From: Ichthyophonus hoferi | Lineage: Eukaryota; Opisthokonta; Ichthyosporea; Ichthyophonida; Ichthyophonidae | NCBI GenBank assembly: GCA_002751075.1 | Contig: NAOQ01000982.1 | Location: forward strand, 5,561 to 17,079 | Length of the DNA: 11,519 bases | Reading direction: 5' to 3' | Shown: positions 7,103-11,519 of the stretch, piece by piece | Layout: every line of letters begins with the position of its first letter | Position numbering within the stretch: the first letter of the stretch is position 1 | Position numbers and translations under genes: made by a program | The notes under the pieces: generated by a model | Database searches by the model: none | What the model saw: only the letters and a program-made list of their open reading frames with translations | Told to the model about the DNA's origin: nothing

Positions 7103-8305
7103 CTAGAAATCAAAGGCATAGGGCCTATCAGTGGGGTGAACCCCAACAGACTGTTCAACTGAATTTGTTTTGGAACTGTGCACAACAGGAGCCTTAGCTG
7201 TGTTGGTTTTGTTTGCAACAGGAGCCTTAGTGCTGGTGATGGTGTGTGCAATGGAAGCCTTAATTGTAGTGGTTTTGATTACAATGGGAGCCTTAGCTGT
7301 GGCGGTTTTGTGTACAACGGAAACCTTAGTTGTGGTGGTTTTGGGTACAATGGGAGCCTGAGTTGTGGTGGTTTTGATTACAACGGGAGCCTTAGTTATG
7401 ACGGTGGTGTGTACAACGGGAGCCTGAGTTGTGGTGGTTTTGTGTACAACTGAAGCCTGAGTTGTGGTGGTTTTGTGTACAACTGGAGCCTGAGTTGTGG
7501 TGGTTTTGTGTACGACTGGAGCCTGAGTTGTGGTGGTTTTGATTACAACGGGAGCCTTAGTTGTGATGGTGGTGTTTACAGCGGAAACCTTAGCCGTGGT
7601 GGTTTTGATTACATTGGGAGCCTTGGTTGAGGTGGTTTTGTGTACAACGGGAGCCTTGGTTGTGGTGGTTTTGATTACAACGGGAGCCTTGGTCGGGGTG
7701 GTTTTGTGTACAATGGGAGCCTTAGTTGCGGTGGTTTTGATTACAACGGGAGCCTTGGTTGAGGTGGTTTTGTGTACAACGGGAGCCTTAGTTGTGGTGG
7801 TTTTGATTACAACGGGAGCCTTGGTCGGGGTGGTTTTGTGTACAATGGGGGCCTGAGATGTGGTGGTTTTAATTACAACAGGAGCCTTAGTGGTGGTAGT
7901 GGTGGTTACCACGGGAGCCCTGGGAGGATTCACACTGATTTGGACATAAGCCTTAATACCGTAAATGTCGGCAATGGGGCCAATGCAGTCTCCAGGCTTT
8001 CCTGTAGGGGCAGGGTGAGACCAAGCCATAACCTTCAACGCGCACTTGCTGTCAAGAAAACGCTGGAAGGTAATCGTGTTAGTAGCAGGGTTGTAGTAGG
8101 TAATATCGTAAAAATTAATAAACTGTGAAGGTGCCTTGATACATTCTCCAAAGATGACCTTATAGCAATCGTTATAAGGGAAAGGTGGCCTAGTGGTACA
8201 CGTATCAAATTTAATAAATGGGCAAGACAATCCGGTATAGACTAGAGGAGCTGCAGAGGCTACAGCGGCCAAAGCACAAAAAGAAAACAAACAAAAACTA
8301 TACAT
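7103..8305 (-). CDS. Secreted six-cysteine protein with 23-copy Thr/Lys/Pro repeat tail, gene 3 (complete)
   Basis: The protein has 400 residues. Residues 1-18 are a signal peptide (core LFSFCALAAVASA, cleavage predicted after A18). Residues 19-128 form a domain with cysteines at 28, 36, 47, 55, 88 and 107, enough for three disulfides, and the motifs SCPFI, FGECI, DITYYNPATN, ITFQRF and PGDCIGPI. Residues 129-381 are 23 repeats of 11 residues (consensus KAPVV-I/H-KTTTT), an extended, probably O-glycosylated stalk. Residues 382-400 (SVEQ...PYAFDF) are a unique end with no GPI-type hydrophobic tail, so a soluble secreted protein is expected. The ATG matches gene 1 and has TATA and CCAAT boxes above it. 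The family and partner are unknown; a cell-wall, adhesive or matrix role is a guess from the architecture. No introns are needed. Confidence 0.9.
   Translation of the reverse strand: MYSFCLFSFCALAAVASAAPLVYTGLSCPFIKFDTCTTRPPFPYNDCYKVIFGECIKAPSQFINFYDITYYNPATNTITFQRFLDSKCALKVMAWSHPAPTGKPGDCIGPIADIYGIKAYVQISVNPPRAPVVTTTTTTKAPVVIKTTTSQAPIVHKTTPTKAPVVIKTTTTKAPVVHKTTSTKAPVVIKTTATKAPIVHKTTPTKAPVVIKTTTTKAPVVHKTTSTKAPNVIKTTTAKVSAVNTTITTKAPVVIKTTTTQAPVVHKTTTTQAPVVHKTTTTQASVVHKTTTTQAPVVHTTVITKAPVVIKTTTTQAPIVPKTTTTKVSVVHKTATAKAPIVIKTTTIKASIAHTITSTKAPVANKTNTAKAPVVHSSKTNSVEQSVGVHPTDRPYAFDF
7163..7921 (-). repeat. 33-bp coding minisatellite of gene 3
   Basis: There are twenty-three in-frame 33-bp units encoding 11 residues each. 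Many units alternate ATC-type (VVIK) and CAC-type (VVHK) versions, giving a 66-bp dimer. A 132-bp higher-order block at about 7626-7856 is present twice, nearly identical. This is typical of unequal crossing-over or slippage. Confidence 0.9.
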
Positions 8306-8371
8306 TATTGCAAACTAGCTAATGAGCGCAGCATACAATGCTGATAAGTTTCTGTAGCGTGATATTAGCTT

Positions 8372-8403
8372 GCTTATATAGTAGTGGAACTATTTATGAT
8401 TGG
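8372..8403 (-). promoter_or_regulatory. TATA box and CCAAT box of gene 3
   Basis: CTATATAAGC on the minus strand at 8372-8381 and CCAAT at 8399-8403 are about 70 and 95 bp above the ATG. Arrangement and order match gene 1 closely. Function is inferred from motif and spacing. Confidence 0.6.
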
Positions 8404-8404
8404 T

Positions 8405-9479
8405 TAATACGTTTGTAATGGACTATATTAACATTTCCTTTTTGGCTGCATGGATCTTTCAAAGTGCAAATGGTATGAGTTATAGGCTCTTTGCAAACTA
8501 AAGTACTCTAAATGGAATTGGTATTGGTTATAGACTTTCTGTGTCTTTGTCCCAATGTTTAGAATTATAACAGTTAACATCTGCTTCTCTAATTACATTT
8601 ATCATCTATCTAGATTTCGGTTTTGCATGTATACAGATATTGTTAGAAACCATAAACTAAGAAATACCACTCTTGTCCCACCTTTCAATATATTTTGGGC
8701 CGAGAATCAATTCCAAATGCACTGATAAAAATATATATAGATTGCACAATTAATATAAAAACACAATCATAATAAGATTTTTTAACTAGCATGTTAGTGA
8801 CGGTTCCATCTATCTTCCCTCTACTATTATTATTATTTAAGCTACATTTTGTTTGTAGGCGGGAATTTTTCTGTTTAATTTAGATATTTATTTATAGAGT
8901 TATAATCACTTATTAATAAAAATAATTACTATTACATTTGGAATCAGGAAAAAGATTTAGCGCACGCACAGTCAGCTGGTTTATAACACAGGCAATGAAT
9001 TGCTCTATACATCCATACATGTGCTTCGTGCTCAGCGAACTGGGGATTCATTAAAGCCTTAAAGTCTTATATGTGTTTGACAGGTCACGACATGGATAAC
9101 CACATATACCACAGGCATCAGAGTACTAGATATTTAATAATTAAAATGAAGAATATGTATGCTGTAATGTGTACTTATAATATTTTAAATGTTTAGTTGA
9201 GTTATTAGTCTATTTTATTATTAATAATTGAACATCTTATAAGATATACAGCTTGAATGGCAGAAAAGTACGTATGGTGAACTGCTTGAATCATATTCGA
9301 TGATTACTGGGGTATTTTAACACGTTTTCATCAAAATGCTGTTCAAAACTTAAAATAATGAACTTTTTTTGATAAAGAAAGTTATAAACGTTTTAGCCCA
9401 TTAAAATATATGGGGGATCTACGTGCGGTATTTTGGGACCAAATCTGAGCATTAATAAAGGTCGCACGATTACATGCAC
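8405..9479. other. Unit 3 proximal 5' flank, no gene seen
   Basis: It aligns with units 1 and 2 up to about 9155. The stretch about 9234-9470 (from CATCTTATAAGATAT to GTCGCACG) has no clear counterpart in the other units and shows no long open frame. It may be another small insertion or a fast-evolving spacer. Confidence 0.5.
8580..8618. promoter_or_regulatory. Conserved non-coding block, unit 3 copy
   Basis: CTGCTTCTCTAATTACAT then TTATCATC and CTAGATTTC, matching 641-680 and 5011-5050. It lies about 275-310 bp above the gene 3 ATG. Confidence 0.35.
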
Positions 9480-9623
9480 TATTGCTTTTTTAATATTATT
9501 GGCATTATATTCTATAATGCCAATAATATATGCATGTTTTGATTAATATAAATATTATTATTATTATCAATACAAATACCATTATTATTATCAATGAAAA
9601 TAGTATTATTATTATTAGTGGCA
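9480..9623. other. Unit 3-specific insertion carrying a perfect hairpin
   Basis: Units 1 and 2 read directly from ATGCACG into TTGAAA.TTTAA or its equivalent. Unit 3 has about 140 extra bp, with GCAC at both ends. The extra DNA contains the hairpin at 9493-9529 and several ATTATTATT runs. It could be a tiny foldback/MITE-like element with a 4-bp duplication, or local slippage DNA. There is no coding potential. Confidence 0.45.
9493..9529. repeat. Perfect 17-bp inverted repeat, 3-nt loop
   Basis: ATATTATTGGCATTATA at 9493-9509 pairs exactly with TATAATGCCAATAATAT at 9513-9529 around the loop TTC. It is absent from the aligned positions of units 1 and 2. Confidence 0.95.
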
Positions 9624-10400
9624 CTTGAAAGTTTAATTCTAGTATTTTATTTCCAATTATCTGGCTTCCAAAAATAGCTAGTAATTTGTTGCCAATCGTT
9701 TCGATAAAAATGATAATACAATCTATATATCTCTAGTAAAACGCAAAGGAAATTTATATTAGTGTAGAAGCTGGATTGATAAAAATAGATAAGATTAGGT
9801 GTATTTCCTATCTAATTACTATTCCACTCTAAGCGTAATATAAAGTAAATATTTGCGTCCCCATTTCCCATTTCCTAATGTAGCATATGTTCTGCTACGA
9901 GATTGTTGACTCTAATGATAACATAGCTTCATATTGATATGTCGATACATAGTTTGCAAGCACTTACATTGGTGAATTAGCTAAGCCATTCAAATCAGGA
10001 CAAAGCAAGTGATAGAATCAAACATTCCTAGTGGGTCTCTGTGACCGTTCGTCATGGAGTGAGATAAACCAATAATAATACTTAAATTGATCTTATTTAA
10101 GTTATTAAACATAGCTATACGTGTTAACCCCCCCAAAAAAAATTCCTGCGTTAAAATGAAGCATTAAAGAAGAAAAAATCAATAATACCAGACCCGCTCA
10201 CATATATGCAGTGGCCTTAGCAAAAATACGAAGGCACTGGTAACACACAAAATTTTGCATTTAATTATATGTATGCAATAATCACATTGTTATTGTAGTG
10301 TCTAGTCCACCGTTGGAACTCGCTTATAATAATCAGGTTCAGATATCTCGACGCTCGCTCAGAAGTCAGAAAACTTCCTACTAACGTTAATTTGTGAAGT
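9624..10400. other. Unit 3 distal 5' flank, no gene seen
   Basis: It aligns with 1150-1870 of unit 1. About 100 bp near 9915-10010 are extra relative to unit 1. The alignment ends at about 10398, just after CAGAAGTCAGAAAAC and a few weakly matching bases, where other DNA begins. Confidence 0.55.
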
Positions 10401-10913
10401 TGTTGTATGTATACAACGCCAAATTACAGGGGTTTTCATCCATATGATAAACTTCCCGATCTAAAGGAGAACAAATAGCAGAAGAGTAAATGTGGAGTAT
10501 CTTTGTAGAATGGAATGTATTTAAAATTTAGCACTGTATAAAGAACAAAAGGAAAAGAGAATGTATAAAGCCGTCTAGAACGCTGTATATAAAGCGTATA
10601 GAAACCGCATATAAATACCGTATAAAAATAATATAGAGTCTGTGTTTATTATTCTTTTTTTTTTCATTCCTTCGCAGCACGCCTTGGTCGCACATGTCAA
10701 TAATAGTTCGGTTAATGGGACCAATCGTTAAAAATTAGAGTTTACGGAAGACCACTGTGAGCCGCTAGAATATATTATCTTGTCATCTCGTCTAAATGAC
10801 CTAATATTGTGTCTTAATTTGATTAGCTCTATAGTTAATTAATTCATTTAATGATTGTTTGTATTCTATATAAGGACCAATAAATATTCGTAATTAAAAA
10901 CGTTGTGCTATCA
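10401..10913. other. Possible Copia-type LTR (fossil) adjoining the pol remnant
   Basis: Array homology stops within a few bases of TGTTGTATG at 10401, and the Copia-like coding remnant begins near 10892-10913. The DNA between them would therefore be the terminal part of the insert. It starts TG, ends CA (TGCTATCA at 10906-10913), and holds a TATATAAGG box at 10867-10875 and a cluster of TATAAA-containing short repeats at about 10560-10635. No second LTR is in the window, and the inverted termini beyond TG/CA are poor. The assignment is therefore tentative and the orientation uncertain. Confidence 0.3.
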
Positions 10914-11519
10914 GATGTCGGTTCTGGAGCTTTTGGCGATCCAACCTAGGCACCCTATTGGCAAACAGTATGTAATGCTGCTGATGGCCTTTGTGTCCAT
11001 AGCTTCGTATGAGCTCCTGGATGTAGCCGGTCTGGCTAAGTGTAATGCAGCCAGCTTCTGTTCTTTTAATATTGTACCCATGTAAGGAAGAAAGGATTTT
11101 TGTAAATTTTGTTGGAAAACATTCAAACATCCTATTGATGAATTCGCTACGGTCTTCCGTCTACTCAGCACATAGGAGAATGTCGTCAACGTATATTGCT
11201 TGTGCCATAAACCCCCTTTTTAGAGTCGCGACACATGCACAGGCAAGGCTCAGATTCCATGAGGAAGAAGTACACCAAACGCAGGCCGTTTTCCAGCGTC
11301 AAATGCCATAGTAGTCTGGAGACGTGTAACCGTAGAGCGTAGATGACTCTTGTCAGTCGACACACATAGTTTTGCTTCTCGGGATCCACCTGCATTGCAG
11401 GTTGTTCCATATGGACTGGTGTCTCCAGATGGCTATGCAAGTATGTGGACTTGATGTCAAGCTGGGTTATATCTTACCCTTTTGCCTCTGCCATTGCAAG
11501 AAACAAACATATTGACAAA
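10892..11519 (-). mobile_element. Ty1/Copia retrotransposon fossil, reverse transcriptase part
   Basis: The minus strand shows successive Copia reverse transcriptase landmarks: a MEQP...DPEK.NYVCRL segment followed by an IYALR-like stretch, the catalytic-site signature IYVDDILLC at about 11175-11200, and the downstream GYNIKRTEAGCITLSQTGYI stretch. The order and spacing fit Ty1/Copia pol. RNase H is not seen to its left, and the gag, protease and integrase parts would lie off the right edge. It is broken in several places and is an old, dead copy. Confidence 0.85.

Noticed and set aside
7163-7921. Regular 33-bp repeats as a possible CRISPR array
   Set aside because: The units are contiguous with no unique spacers, stay in frame and encode an 11-residue motif in a eukaryotic-type gene.
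7170-8128. Several long plus-strand open frames (Gly/Ser- or Val/Leu-rich) across gene 3
   Set aside because: They are antisense shadows of the 33-bp repeats. Any frame free of stops in one unit stays open through the array, and gene 3 on the minus strand has the signal peptide, domain and paralogues.
10903-11311. Plus-strand open frames opposite the Copia remnant
   Set aside because: Antisense to a recognisable reverse transcriptase remnant.

Overview
The window looks like an AT-rich eukaryotic nuclear region, most likely from a fungus. The evidence is intron-poor genes with a TATA box and CCAAT box packed within about 110 bp of the start codon, Thr/Pro-rich secreted proteins, microsatellites, and two LTR-type retroelement fossils. 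The fungal assignment is an inference; nothing seen fixes the species. No bacterial features (operons, ribosome binding sites, CRISPR, tRNA or rRNA) were seen.

The backbone is a head-to-tail array of three diverged copies of one unit, each carrying a gene on the minus strand followed by roughly 2-3 kb of 5' flank. Unit 1 is about <1-3770, unit 2 about 3771-6776 and unit 3 about 6777-10398. The gene encodes a signal peptide, a ~110-residue domain with six conserved cysteines, and a Thr/Lys/Pro-rich repeat tail. I do not recognise the family. Gene 1 (1-418) is open but runs off the left edge. Gene 2 (4052-4814) is a pseudogene whose TATA and CCAAT boxes have also decayed. Gene 3 (7103-8305) is complete, 400 residues, with 23 repeats of 11 residues. 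Downstream of genes 2 and 3 lies a short conserved coding-like segment that may be a 3' exon or the end of another small gene.

The 5' flanks are mostly non-coding AT-rich DNA that aligns between units, and copy-specific events can be read by comparison. Unit 1 holds a small LTR-bounded element (2497-3757) whose empty site is visible in unit 2. Unit 2 lacks about 765 bp present in unit 1 and has gained about 430 bp containing a 90-codon stop-free stretch. Unit 3 has gained a perfect 17-bp hairpin with ATT-rich flanks. Its homology to unit 1 stops at about 10398, where Copia-derived sequence begins and continues off the right edge.

Together this is a small birth-and-death family of probable extracellular mucin-like proteins: one intact member, one apparently intact but cut by the window edge, and one dead. 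The locus has been enlarged and broken up by retroelements.
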